Assembly: GCA_018644665.1 (NCBI GenBank)
Contig: JABGQA010000104.1
Span: 1-56,020 of the forward strand
Direction of reading: 5' to 3'
Source: Candidatus Poribacteria bacterium
Lineage (GTDB): Bacteria; Poribacteria; WGA-4E; GCA-2687025
Length of the DNA: 56,020 nucleotides
Below the pieces are notes generated by a model that was not told the origin of the DNA, did not search any database, and saw only the letters and a program-made list of their open reading frames with translations. Of the stretch, positions 35,559 to 44,365 are shown piece after piece (within the stretch, counting starts at the first letter, position 1; every line of letters begins with the position of its first letter). The translations under genes and the position numbers were made by a program.

Positions 35559-36836
35559 CTACCTAAGCTCTTCCGACGTGCCGTCGGGCGCGATCTTCAC
35601 CAGGCCGAAGTTCTCACCGCCCATCGAGCCCGCAGTGTCGGAGTCGGTGAACACGACGTACCCACCGTCACGCGTGAGGCCGACATACTCGCCGGCGTTG
35701 TTGCCGTCGAGGGCGCCGTAGAGCCCCTGCCACAGCACGTCCCCGCCGGGATCGGTCCTGACGAGATAGGCCCACCACAGGTCCGACGGGCCGAATGCGT
35801 GTCCTGAGGCCGAGTACCGGTACTCATCTCCCGTGCCCCCGATGACGACGAATCCGCCGTCGGGAGTCTGCTTCACGCCGTAGCTCTCGTCGTGGATATA
35901 TCGGGCGTCGTATCCTCTGGGTTGGCCGTAGGTCCGATGCCATTGCTCCTCGCCATCCGCGCCGACCTTCAGGAGCAGGAAGTCCCAGTTCGCAACGTCG
36001 TACGACCGCGTGTGACCCGCGAAGATGTAGCCGCCGTCCGATGTCACGGCGGAGTCGAACACCTGGTCGTTGTCGGCTCCACCATACGTTCGCGTGGACA
36101 GGACATGCCCCTCATCGTCGGTGAGTATCAAGCACACCTGCTGGTGATGGCGCCCGCCTTCCTCGACCCACACGTTCGCGCCGATCGCGAAGCCGCTCAC
36201 GACCTCTTCCACCCGCATACCATGAGGAGCTGGGAGAGTGCGCTCCCACTGCAGCGCCCCATCGGCGTCGGTCTTGAGGAGCGACCCGTCCCCGTCGTCG
36301 GAGATGAACAGGTAGCCTCGCTCCTCACTGCCGACATACCCCGTGGCGACGATCCCGCCATCGCTCGCGATGCCAATGCCGCGGATGGAACTGGCGCCGG
36401 AGGCCGGATACGTGCGTTTCCAGATGATGGTTCCGTCGGCTCCGAACCGCACCAGGGCGCGTTCTTGTCGCCCGTCCGTTGTCTGTGATCCGGCGACGAC
36501 GAATCCATCCGCCGCCTCGGCCACCATCGTGCCGTAGTCGTGCTCCCCGCCCGCGCCGATGACCCTCTGCCACTCCAGGTCGCCGTCAGGGTCGGTCTTG
36601 ACGACAAGCATGTCGGAGGCCTCGCCGTCTTCCGCCGTCTGACCCGTCATGATGTACCCGCCATCGCGGGTCTGCATCCCGTAGTGGACGTGGTCGCCGC
36701 GCGCGGTTCCGTGCCCCTTGTGCCACTCGGCAGGTGGCGCGCCGACGTCCTGGGCGCCCGCCCACGGGCCAAGGCAGAGCAGCAACGCGAGTCTGGCGTA
36801 GCGTCGCGGGAACGGCCGCGTCGTGTGCGTGCGCAT
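35559..36836 (-). CDS. Secreted beta-propeller-like protein
   Basis: A 425-residue exported protein starting at an ATG with AGGAG upstream and a signal peptide ending near residue 30 (LGPWAGAQD). The rest consists of six or seven repeats of about 50 residues. Their recurring form is W.RTYGG..D, then (T/S)SDGGYI.AG.T, then D..L.K.DADG..QW (for example HYGMQTRDGGYIMTGQT and FDSAVTSDGGYIFAGHT). This is the cell-surface propeller seen in delta-proteobacteria, Bacteroidetes and Poribacteria. It has no catalytic residues I can identify. It may bind a ligand or a partner at the surface. Confidence 0.85.
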   Translation of the reverse strand: MRTHTTRPFPRRYARLALLLCLGPWAGAQDVGAPPAEWHKGHGTARGDHVHYGMQTRDGGYIMTGQTAEDGEASDMLVVKTDPDGDLEWQRVIGAGGEHDYGTMVAEAADGFVVAGSQTTDGRQERALVRFGADGTIIWKRTYPASGASSIRGIGIASDGGIVATGYVGSEERGYLFISDDGDGSLLKTDADGALQWERTLPAPHGMRVEEVVSGFAIGANVWVEEGGRHHQQVCLILTDDEGHVLSTRTYGGADNDQVFDSAVTSDGGYIFAGHTRSYDVANWDFLLLKVGADGEEQWHRTYGQPRGYDARYIHDESYGVKQTPDGGFVVIGGTGDEYRYSASGHAFGPSDLWWAYLVRTDPGGDVLWQGLYGALDGNNAGEYVGLTRDGGYVVFTDSDTAGSMGGENFGLVKIAPDGTSEELR

Positions 36837-37084
36837 CTTGCGGCTCCTGTGGGCGTGTCGCGCGGGGTGACTGCCGCCAGGATACCACCGTTCGCAGGCC
36901 GAGCGGACGCCGCCCACGCCCAAGTCGTCGAAGGGGGTGACCGGCACGGGGCGCATCTTGCGACGCGGGTCGTCCGACGCTACATTCGCCTGATGGTTTC
37001 GCTCTCGGGGAGCGCAACCTACGCGGGATGCTGTGGCGCCAGCATGCCGTGTGCACAGCGGCGCCGTAGAAGAGCACGCCACGC
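36837..37084. other. Divergent intergenic region
   Basis: The gap of 248 bases between the beta-propeller (minus) and glycosyltransferase (plus) genes. It holds a good plus-strand promoter (36958-36986). No coding sequence is seen. Confidence 0.5.
36958..36986 (+). promoter_or_regulatory. Promoter of the glycosyltransferase-methyltransferase pair
   Basis: TTGCGA (36958-36963), a 17-base spacer and TACATT (36981-36986), about 100 bases before the ATG at 37085. Confidence 0.5.
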
Positions 37085-38203
37085 ATGGAAGAACATCGTC
37101 AGGCGCTGCTGGCTGCGGGGTCTAGGGCGCACGCGTTGGCCAGACGCACGCAGGCGAGGCTGTCGCGGTACGAGGAGGCGCGCGAGTGGATGGCGGCCAG
37201 CCGCGGCGCGATCTGCTACTACGGCCTCAATCAGCCAGCGCGAGTTGTCCAGATGCGAGGCTTACAGGATGCTGCCCATAGTCTGGGAATCGCCTTCGAG
37301 CTTGTCTTCGTTGGCGCGGAGGCCCAACTGGAAGCCCTCGCGGAGCGGTACGACGAGTTGCTCGTCTTCGTGTCCCTTGATCTTCTACCGGCCATGGCCT
37401 TGCTAACGCGGTCCGCGCGGTCACGGGCGCTCCTACATGCCCCGTGCTATGGCCGTGGTGGCGACATCCCGAGGGGATGCCGACAAATCACCGAGGCCCA
37501 GATACACTCGCTGGAGGAATCGCGCGAGCTCATTGGGTTCGTCGTCACGGACTTCTCTGACGCGGGGAACCAGCGCTACTACCCCGGGTATGCGACGGAG
37601 CATGGCATCCCCGTCCTGTCGTTCCCATGGGGCGTCAACGTCGCGCGGCACTTTCCAGTGTTGACCGATATGCAGGCGGACGTAGTCTTTCTCGGGACCT
37701 ACTTCGAGAAGGGACCGCGCATCGACGCGTTCTTAACGCCGATACTGAAGCGACATCGGCACACCATCGTCGGTACCGGCTGGTCGGAATCTCCGTTCGG
37801 CGTGGGCGACACGATGCTCAGCGATTTCAATGCTGCTGCGCCTTTGCTGTATTCCTCTCACGCGGTATCCCTCAACATCCACCACGACTGGGAGACAGAG
37901 GGGTATACGTGCAACGAGCGCGCGTTTAATTCGGTGGCGTGTGGTGGGTTCCCGGTAAGCGATAACGCGCCCCGTATCTTCGACTTCTTCTCTGCGGATG
38001 AGTATGTCGTGGCAGGCGAACCCGACGAATATGCAGCGACGGTCGCGCACTACGTGGACCGACCCGGCGACCGCGAGGCGGTCATGGCGCGCGCGCAGTC
38101 GCGTGTCTTTGCCGAGCACACATACCACCACCGTCTGAGCGATCTGCTCCTCTGCGTCTTCGGACAGGACACGGACCGTCCATACTGTCCCTTGTTCGTG
38201 TGA
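37085..38203 (+). CDS. CgeB-like GT-B glycosyltransferase
   Basis: A 372-residue protein resembling the spore-maturation CgeB/YkvP glycosyltransferase group. The C-terminal sugar-nucleotide lobe has the family segment NERAFNSVACGGFPVSDNAP followed by an acidic pair (FDFFSADEYVV). Earlier the chain reads GTYFEKGPRIDAFL and SLNIHHDWETEGYT. There is no signal peptide or membrane span. The codon choice is less GC-rich at third positions than its neighbours, which could mean transfer. It overlaps the following methyltransferase by four bases, suggesting that the pair modifies a glycan. The substrate is not predictable. Confidence 0.82.
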   Translation: MEEHRQALLAAGSRAHALARRTQARLSRYEEAREWMAASRGAICYYGLNQPARVVQMRGLQDAAHSLGIAFELVFVGAEAQLEALAERYDELLVFVSLDLLPAMALLTRSARSRALLHAPCYGRGGDIPRGCRQITEAQIHSLEESRELIGFVVTDFSDAGNQRYYPGYATEHGIPVLSFPWGVNVARHFPVLTDMQADVVFLGTYFEKGPRIDAFLTPILKRHRHTIVGTGWSESPFGVGDTMLSDFNAAAPLLYSSHAVSLNIHHDWETEGYTCNERAFNSVACGGFPVSDNAPRIFDFFSADEYVVAGEPDEYAATVAHYVDRPGDREAVMARAQSRVFAEHTYHHRLSDLLLCVFGQDTDRPYCPLFV

Positions 38204-39018
38204 GGGCACACACGGAGGCCTGCAAAGCGATGCATCAGTCCCACGCACTCACCGGTCGTCTGTTTGGCTACGTGCAGGAGCTTGCGGAGTCATACAAGAA
38301 CCACTCCGCACTTCAGCAGTATGGGCAGGTTGCCCGAGATCAGTGGATACGCGCCGTAGCAGCGGCGCTGCCCGCAACAGCAACCGTCCTGGACGTGGGG
38401 GCGGGCGAGACGCCATACCGTGACGATTTCTCCCACTGCCAATACAAGACGCAGGATTTCGCTCAATACGACAGCGCGAGCGACCCAAGCGCGCAGAACC
38501 CGTGGAAGTACGGCGACATCGACTACGTCTGCGACCTCACGGACATCCCCGTGCCGGACGGCAGCTTCGACGTCGTGATCTGTACCGAAGTGCTGGAACA
38601 CGTCCCGGAACCGATACGCGCGATTGCGGAACTCTCCCGTATCCTGGCCGATGGAGGGCGACTGTACCTCTCGGCTCCGATGCGGTCCGCTGTACATCAG
38701 GCCCCGCACCATTACTACGGTGGCTTCACTCCTTACTTCTACCAGGAGTTCCTGCCGAGATATGGGTTCACTCTCGACAGTATTGTGGCGCCGGGAGGTC
38801 TCTTCAAGGGCTTCCAGGAGGAGTGTTTCCGAGTCGGCGACGCGTGTCTGACCATGCGCAAAGACAAACGCGACGATGTCCTGAACCACATCATCAACTT
38901 CGTCTTCTACGTGCTATTCCCGCACATCTTCACCAAGCTGGACGAACGGCATAAGCACGACGCCTTTGCCGCGGGTTGGCAGGTCGAGGCGACGAAGCAG
39001 ACGCGGCCATCCAGCTAG
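38200..39018 (+). CDS. Class I SAM-dependent methyltransferase
   Basis: A 272-residue methyltransferase of the Methyltransf_11 type. Motif I is VLDVGAGETPYRDDF, motif II is around YVCDLTDIPVPDGSFDVVICTEVLEHV, and a post-motif III strand follows. The start could be the GTG overlapping the upstream stop or ATG 38230; I keep the longer one because of the overlap. Such enzymes often cap glycans or sugars. It probably acts with the upstream glycosyltransferase, and its codon usage is likewise milder. It ends 22 bases from the convergent esterase gene. Confidence 0.88.
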   Translation: MRAHTEACKAMHQSHALTGRLFGYVQELAESYKNHSALQQYGQVARDQWIRAVAAALPATATVLDVGAGETPYRDDFSHCQYKTQDFAQYDSASDPSAQNPWKYGDIDYVCDLTDIPVPDGSFDVVICTEVLEHVPEPIRAIAELSRILADGGRLYLSAPMRSAVHQAPHHYYGGFTPYFYQEFLPRYGFTLDSIVAPGGLFKGFQEECFRVGDACLTMRKDKRDDVLNHIINFVFYVLFPHIFTKLDERHKHDAFAAGWQVEATKQTRPSS

Positions 39019-39040
39019 GCAAGCCAAACGAAGCCCGCGT

Positions 39041-39853
39041 TTAGGGGCGCAGATGCCGCCGGAAGAACTCCCGCACGGGCTCCATCACGCGCTCCGGGTA
39101 GTCTGGGCCAAACCCATGGCCAAGCCCCTCCAGCGTGACTAGCTCCGAGGGAACGCCCGCGCGCGTGAGGGCGTCGTGCAGTATCTCGCTCTGCGACGGC
39201 AGCACGAGATCGTCCTGGGCTCCGTGCATGATCAGGAACGGTGGGCACGCGCTCGTGACGTACGTGGCGGGGTTCGCCTCCGCGACGCGGTCCGGGTGCT
39301 CGCGAATCGGGCCGCCCACCAGGCGTGACTCGGGCGAGTCGGCAGAGCCGTGGTCGATTGCGCCGGGTTGGTCGTTCATGCGCAGGAAGTCGGTAGGTCC
39401 GAACCAGTCGCACACCGCCTGGACGCTCGCTGGAGGCCCGTTCGCGCTATAGTCACCGTGGCGCAGCCGGCCGTCTGCCGTGCCGAGTAGAGCCGCCAGA
39501 TGACCACCCGCGGATGCTCCCCACGCGCCGATCCGCCTCGGGTTCAGATTGTACGTCTCCGCATTGGATCGCAGCCATCCCACGGCGGCGCGACAGTCAT
39601 GCAACTGGGCGGGGAACGTCGCCTCGTGGCTCAGACGATAGCTGATGCTCGCGACGGCGTATCCGTCGTCCAGAAGGGACAGCGCGGCTTCGCAGTGCGA
39701 CTTGTCGCCGCCCATCCAGCCGCCACCGTGAATCCACACAATGACCGGCTTCGGGTCGCCCGAGGAACGCCAGTACACGTCCAGCAACTGAGGGCCGTCG
39801 GACCTCGTCGCATACGCGACGTCGCGCGCGACCTCGACTCCATCCGGGATCAA
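39041..39853 (-). CDS. Alpha/beta hydrolase (esterase, BD-FAE/Abhydrolase_3 type)
   Basis: A 270-residue serine hydrolase. The oxyanion loop is HGGGW at 42-46, the nucleophile S114 lies in GASAGG, the acid is D214 or D215 (HGAQDDLVLP), and H246 in LEGLGHGFG completes the triad. This spacing fits the BD-FAE/acetyl esterase group that removes acyl groups from carbohydrates or small esters. There is no signal peptide, so it acts in the cytoplasm. The start is TTG, overlapping the DUF547 stop (TTGA). It is the second gene of a two-gene minus-strand unit. Confidence 0.9.
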   Translation of the reverse strand: MIPDGVEVARDVAYATRSDGPQLLDVYWRSSGDPKPVIVWIHGGGWMGGDKSHCEAALSLLDDGYAVASISYRLSHEATFPAQLHDCRAAVGWLRSNAETYNLNPRRIGAWGASAGGHLAALLGTADGRLRHGDYSANGPPASVQAVCDWFGPTDFLRMNDQPGAIDHGSADSPESRLVGGPIREHPDRVAEANPATYVTSACPPFLIMHGAQDDLVLPSQSEILHDALTRAGVPSELVTLEGLGHGFGPDYPERVMEPVREFFRRHLRP

Positions 39854-40701
39854 TGGTTCAGGCTCCAGTCGTAGTCCGTGTATTCCGTCTGGATCGACTG
39901 CATGTGCGTCGCCAGGTAGTCACGATCCTCCCCCGGATTCAGGTGGTCCAGCAGGAACCTGTGGACCGCCGTGTCGGCGAAGCCGAAGTCGCCTGCGTAC
40001 CAGTCGAAGATCGGTGACAGCGTCACCGTGCCCGCGTCGGGATCGAGCCGCACTTCGGAACGGCTATTCACGAACGACCTCGCCGCCAGATCGAGCTCCT
40101 CGTCGATTCCCGCTGCGCTATACGACCCGATCGGTGGGCATCCCGCGGAAGCGCAATTCAGCGCGAAATGCAGCCGCGGGTCCAGCCTGGGCGCCACGTG
40201 TCCCGCACGGGCATCGTCGTCGTCGAACTTCACGCCCCGCAACACGCCGTGCTCGATGTCGTTGGGCGTGAACGTCAGACCGCCGACGACGTACGCGTAC
40301 CGGTCGAAGAACCCGTCTTGCTCGCGCACGCTTTCCTCCACGCCGGATTCCAGCACGGAATGCAGCACGAGCGCGTTGTACAGGTTGATCCAGAACGCGA
40401 GGCGGGCGTTCTGCGTGTCCAGTGCGTCGAGGTCGAATCCGTCGAGGCTGGCCGCGAGAGCGAAGTACTCCCCGAACGCCTCGGAGTCGCGAAGGCCGTC
40501 GTAATCCACGTGTTTGCCGTCGACGAACTCCGCGACCAGGCGTCCCGCGGCGAGACGAAGGCGGGCCGGGACGGCGGCGTCTCCCACGGGCGCGGAGCCG
40601 TCGAGGGCCGGGACGTTTAGCACGCTCGGCTCGCCACCACCGCGCGCGGCTCCCACGATCCCGCAGACGGCCACGACAAGCGCCATCAGCCGCGTTGCCA
40701 C
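39850..40701 (-). CDS. DUF547 secreted protein
   Basis: A 283-residue exported DUF547 protein starting at GTG with a strong GGAGGGAA site and a signal peptide ending near residue 22. Family marks include VDYDGLRDSEAF, AFWINLYNALVLHSVL near residues 103-118, DIEHGVLRG near 148, LDPRLHFALNCASAGCPPI near 173-191, and a C-terminal LSPIFDWYAGDFG. The cysteine pair (ASAGC) and the histidines resemble a papain-like protease or transglutaminase arrangement. The activity is unknown. It is followed without a gap by the esterase. Confidence 0.88.
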   Translation of the reverse strand: MATRLMALVVAVCGIVGAARGGGEPSVLNVPALDGSAPVGDAAVPARLRLAAGRLVAEFVDGKHVDYDGLRDSEAFGEYFALAASLDGFDLDALDTQNARLAFWINLYNALVLHSVLESGVEESVREQDGFFDRYAYVVGGLTFTPNDIEHGVLRGVKFDDDDARAGHVAPRLDPRLHFALNCASAGCPPIGSYSAAGIDEELDLAARSFVNSRSEVRLDPDAGTVTLSPIFDWYAGDFGFADTAVHRFLLDHLNPGEDRDYLATHMQSIQTEYTDYDWSLNH

Positions 40702-40787
40702 ATTTCCCTCCCCACGTTTCCCTCCGATGTGCCGGGTGCTACGATTCCCAGGCGGCCGAGCCGCCGACGAACCGATAGGATAGGGCC

Positions 40788-42548
40788 ATGGCTCTCGACA
40801 GCTTCTCTCTCTACTGCATGGTACCGTATCTGCGTGAGCGGTTCGAAGGACGCCGCGTGCGAGACGTCGGCCAGGAATCCCCGCACGAGACCGTCATCCG
40901 TTTCCAGCGTCGTGACGCCGAGGAGAGCGGCCCCTGCGTGCTCATCTCGTCGCATCCGACGCACGCCCGTGTGCACACAACGGAGCGCTTCCCGAAGACG
41001 AAGGCTCGGGCCCACTTCGCCGATGTCCTCTACCACCACCTCGGCAGGTGCGAGTTGCGCGCCGTCGAGCAGGTCGGGCTCGATCGGATACTGACGCTGA
41101 CGTTCGGGCCGCCGCCGGGGTTCCTGGGCGAGGGCCGCGGCGACCGGCGCCTCGTTGCCGAGATGATGGGCAAGCACAGCAACCTGATCCTCGTCAACGA
41201 GGACACCGAGCGCATCGTCGACGCCGCCAAGCACGTCGACGAGAGCCGCAACCGTCACCGCGAGATACTCCCCGGGGTGACCTACGTGTCGCCGCCGCCG
41301 GAGGACCGTCTCGACCCGTTCGCCGTGACCCGCGACGATCTCCACGCCCTACTCACCGCGGGAGATGACTCCCCTCTTTGGCGGCGGCTCATGGGCGCCA
41401 TCGGAGGATTCGGCCCAGCGTTCGCTAGGGCGCTGCTGGAGGCGACGCCGGATCCCATCGACGCCGACTCCCTGTGGGTGACGTTCGCCGCGCGCATCGA
41501 GGCTCTCCGCGAGTTCGCGATCACGCCGGTCGTCACGTACGAGTCCGACGAGCCGACGGCGAAGGCGTTGAGCTACGCGCTATTCCCGGCCGAGGCTCTC
41601 GACCCCGCAGCGAGCGTGACAACGCATCAGAGCGTGAACGACGCCATCGCTGCCTATCACGACCGCGTCCTGCTCCAGGAATCGCTCACGCAGCAGCGTC
41701 AGGCTTTGGCCCAGGCTCTTACAAAGCGCGAGGAGGCGATACTCCGCAAGCGAGACGCCCTTCAGGGCGACCTGTCCCTCGCGGCGGATGCGGACAGGTA
41801 CCGGTTGCACGGCGACCTCATCATGGCCGCGCTGCACGAGATTGAGCCGCGTGACGACTCGCTGACGACCCTGAACTACTATGAGGCGGACGCGCCGGAA
41901 ATGCAGATCGACCTCGACCCGATGAAGACCGGGGTCGAGAACGCGCAGGTTTACTTCAAGCGGTACAAGCGCGCCAAGCGGGGATACTCCCGCATCGCGG
42001 AGCTGATCGCGGACACGGACCAGGAGCTTGGGTGGGTCGCCGAGTACCGCGAGAAGCTGACGGCCGCGACGGGCCTGAAGGCGCTCGAACGACTGCGTGA
42101 CGAACTGCTGCGGCACGGCTGGATCAGAGAGAAGGTGGATCGCCGCAAGCAGGAGGAGTCCACGCCGTATAGGTCGTTCACATCGGGGCCGTGGCGCATA
42201 CTCATGGGCCGCAACGACCGCGAGAACGACTGGCTCGTGACGCGCATGGCAAAGAAGGACGACGTGTGGCTACACGTCAAGCAGATACCGGGATCGCACG
42301 TGATCATCAGGAACCCGGAGCGCAAAGACCAGATTCCTATGCCCGTCCTGCTCTCCGCGGCGAAGCTGGCGGCCCACTTCAGCAAGGCGCGGAATTCCAC
42401 GCATGTCCCGGTGGACTACACGTCGAGCCGCTACGTCATCCGGCCCAGGGGGACGCCTGCGGGGTACGTCACGTACAGTCGAGAGAAGACCCTGTACGTC
42501 GAACCCGACCACCCATCGAACCTGTTTGGCGGCAAGGACCGGCCGTAA
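40788..42548 (+). CDS. rqcH: NFACT-family ribosome quality-control factor RqcH
   Basis: This 586-residue protein is the bacterial NEMF/Rqc2 homologue. It binds stalled 50S subunits with peptidyl-tRNA and recruits tRNA-Ala to add an alanine tail. It shows NFACT-N (1-~190), a helix-hairpin-helix segment (about 195-230), a long coiled coil (about 280-430) and NFACT-R (about 465-580, with DDVWLHVKQIPGSHVII). The conserved Asp-Arg pair needed for tRNA recruitment (D97-R98 in Bacillus) is present as D99-R100 (GLDRILTL). The C-terminal NFACT-C domain of eukaryotic proteins is absent, as in most bacteria. The start ATG follows GGATAGGGCC. It is divergent from the DUF547 gene. Confidence 0.92.
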   Translation: MALDSFSLYCMVPYLRERFEGRRVRDVGQESPHETVIRFQRRDAEESGPCVLISSHPTHARVHTTERFPKTKARAHFADVLYHHLGRCELRAVEQVGLDRILTLTFGPPPGFLGEGRGDRRLVAEMMGKHSNLILVNEDTERIVDAAKHVDESRNRHREILPGVTYVSPPPEDRLDPFAVTRDDLHALLTAGDDSPLWRRLMGAIGGFGPAFARALLEATPDPIDADSLWVTFAARIEALREFAITPVVTYESDEPTAKALSYALFPAEALDPAASVTTHQSVNDAIAAYHDRVLLQESLTQQRQALAQALTKREEAILRKRDALQGDLSLAADADRYRLHGDLIMAALHEIEPRDDSLTTLNYYEADAPEMQIDLDPMKTGVENAQVYFKRYKRAKRGYSRIAELIADTDQELGWVAEYREKLTAATGLKALERLRDELLRHGWIREKVDRRKQEESTPYRSFTSGPWRILMGRNDRENDWLVTRMAKKDDVWLHVKQIPGSHVIIRNPERKDQIPMPVLLSAAKLAAHFSKARNSTHVPVDYTSSRYVIRPRGTPAGYVTYSREKTLYVEPDHPSNLFGGKDRP

Positions 42549-42579
42549 GGCGAGTGCGCGCGGGCAGGCGGATGCCTCG

Positions 42580-43980
42580 CTACGACGGCGAATGCTCAGG
42601 CGTCCCGGCGCGAGGTCCCCCGGCTCGGGTGGCTCGCTTGTCCCAACAGCAACGCTTGAACTTCCTGCCGCTCCCGCACGGGCAGTCGTCGTTGCGTCCC
42701 GCCGTCGCCCACCGGTCCTGCTGAGCCATCTGCGCGTCGCGCTCTGCCACCATCTGCATGATGTCCTCTGCAGGCCGACCTGACTTCAACAGGTTCGCGA
42801 GCGCCTTGAAGTACGGGTCGATGTGCTTGAAGTACCGCTTGTACCCCGCGCACAGGTAGTTCAGTCCGGGCTCGCCGTCCGGCGTGTCGATGAAGCGGTG
42901 CTTCGGACACTCGCCATTGCACGCGAACTTCACGTCGCACTCTCGGCAGTACTTCGGGAGGGCGTCGCGCTTGTCGTCCCCGAACTTCTTCTGGGCCGGG
43001 AGCGCGGCGAGTTCCTCCATCGGCGTATCGGTGATGTTGCCGAGGTGGTACTCCGGGTATACGTAGTGGTCGCAGGAGTACAGGTCGCCATTGTGTTCCA
43101 TCGCCATGGCGTTCCCGCACGTCTCGCCGAACACGCACAGCGAAGCCGGCAGGCCCATCCAGATGCCCAGGTGCACCTCGAACGTCTGCACGAACACCTT
43201 CCCGACGTCGTTGCGCACCCACTCGTCGAAGATCGTGGTGTAGAACTCGCCGAAATCCCGCGAACGGACGCTCCACGGGGTCACGGGCGGGCCTGTCTCC
43301 TCCGCGTCGGCGTCCGGGTCCGGCGGGGGGGCCAACCACAGCAAGCCCTCGCCGACGCCCACGCGCTCGACGATCGGGATGAACTGCAGGAAGTCGGACT
43401 CGACCTCGTCCCGGAGGAACCGATACACCTCGAGCGGGCTCTGCGCCGTGTACCGATGCAGCACGGTGAGCGTGTTGTACCGCACGCCGTGCTCTTTCAG
43501 CAGCGCCACGCCACGCATGACGTCGTCGAACGAGGGCTTGCCGCCCTTGTCCACGCGGTACCGGTCGTGTAGCTCGCGCGGCCCGTCCACGCTCACGCCG
43601 ACGAGAACGTCGTTCTCGCGCAGGAACTCGCACCACTCGTCGTCGATGAGGGTGCCGTTCGTTTGGAGAGAGTTGTTGACCTGTTTCCCGTCGGGGCAAT
43701 AGTGCTGCTGTAGCTCAACCACGCGCTTGAAGAAGTCCACACCCATCAGCGTCGGCTCGCCGCCCTGCCACGCGAACTCAATCTCGTTCCCTGGCTGCGC
43801 AGCGATGTACTGGCTGACGTAGCTGTCCAACACCTCGTCCGACATACGGAAGACGTGCCGTGGTGGGTAGAGCGCCTCTTTCTCGAGGTAGTAGCAGTAC
43901 TTGCAGTCGAGGTTGCAGATGGGCCCGATGGGCTTCGTCATTACGTGGAACGGCGTGCGCGCGGGAGGGGCTTGGTCCAT
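42580..43980 (-). CDS. Anaerobic sulfatase-maturating-type radical SAM/SPASM enzyme with SEC-C tail
   Basis: A 466-residue radical SAM enzyme. The cluster motif CNLDCKYCY (C22, C26, C29) is near the N-terminus. FAWQGGEPTLMGVDFFK and SLQTNGTLIDDEWCEFL are typical of anSME (AtsB/ChuR-like). The SPASM cysteines follow (CVFGETCGNAMAMEHNGDLYSCDH and CRECDVKFACNGECP), with the conserved Asp in CDH. The last 40 residues carry a SEC-C zinc motif (CPCGSGRKFKRCC). anSMEs turn a sulfatase Cys or Ser into formylglycine. No sulfatase gene is nearby, so the target could be elsewhere, or the enzyme may be a related peptide-modifying SPASM protein. The promoter at 44022-44051 supports start 43980; ATG 44013 is possible. 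Confidence 0.88.
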   Translation of the reverse strand: MDQAPPARTPFHVMTKPIGPICNLDCKYCYYLEKEALYPPRHVFRMSDEVLDSYVSQYIAAQPGNEIEFAWQGGEPTLMGVDFFKRVVELQQHYCPDGKQVNNSLQTNGTLIDDEWCEFLRENDVLVGVSVDGPRELHDRYRVDKGGKPSFDDVMRGVALLKEHGVRYNTLTVLHRYTAQSPLEVYRFLRDEVESDFLQFIPIVERVGVGEGLLWLAPPPDPDADAEETGPPVTPWSVRSRDFGEFYTTIFDEWVRNDVGKVFVQTFEVHLGIWMGLPASLCVFGETCGNAMAMEHNGDLYSCDHYVYPEYHLGNITDTPMEELAALPAQKKFGDDKRDALPKYCRECDVKFACNGECPKHRFIDTPDGEPGLNYLCAGYKRYFKHIDPYFKALANLLKSGRPAEDIMQMVAERDAQMAQQDRWATAGRNDDCPCGSGRKFKRCCWDKRATRAGGPRAGTPEHSPS

Positions 43981-44365
43981 CGGGATATCCGGTAAGCAAT
44001 GGCGTGGCGACATCTGAGCCCATCGTAGTCCCTTTGCCCGAAGCCGGTCAATTCGATGGCAGGCGCGAACCGCATCGCTGTCACGAGGAACCGCGCGCGG
44101 GCCGTCCGCTGCTCCTACTCGCCCTTCCCTGAGCCCACCGTGGATCGTATGATCCGCGTGGCCAGCCGCCACCGCCGAGACGATGCTCGGAGGACCGCTG
44201 CCACGCCACATGCACGGCTGGGGTAGGGGCGGAACCCGGGCCAACGACTGTGCGGCTCCAGCACACGTGCGCCACGCCTTGTCCGAGACCGCACGTAGGG
44301 CATGGATTGGGTTCCTGCCCGCCGTAGACGCGGACCTCACGCCTCGTCAACCCACGGAGAAAGCT
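43981..44365. other. Divergent intergenic region between anSME-like and PhyH genes
   Basis: About 385 bases with no gene. It holds the minus-strand promoter 44022-44051. A plus-strand promoter for PhyH cannot be chosen with confidence. Confidence 0.5.
44022..44051 (-). promoter_or_regulatory. Promoter of the anSME-like gene
   Basis: On the minus strand, TTGACC (44051-44046), an 18-base spacer and TACGAT (44027-44022). The predicted start near 44015 would leave ATG 44013 almost leaderless, which favours start 43980. Confidence 0.5.
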
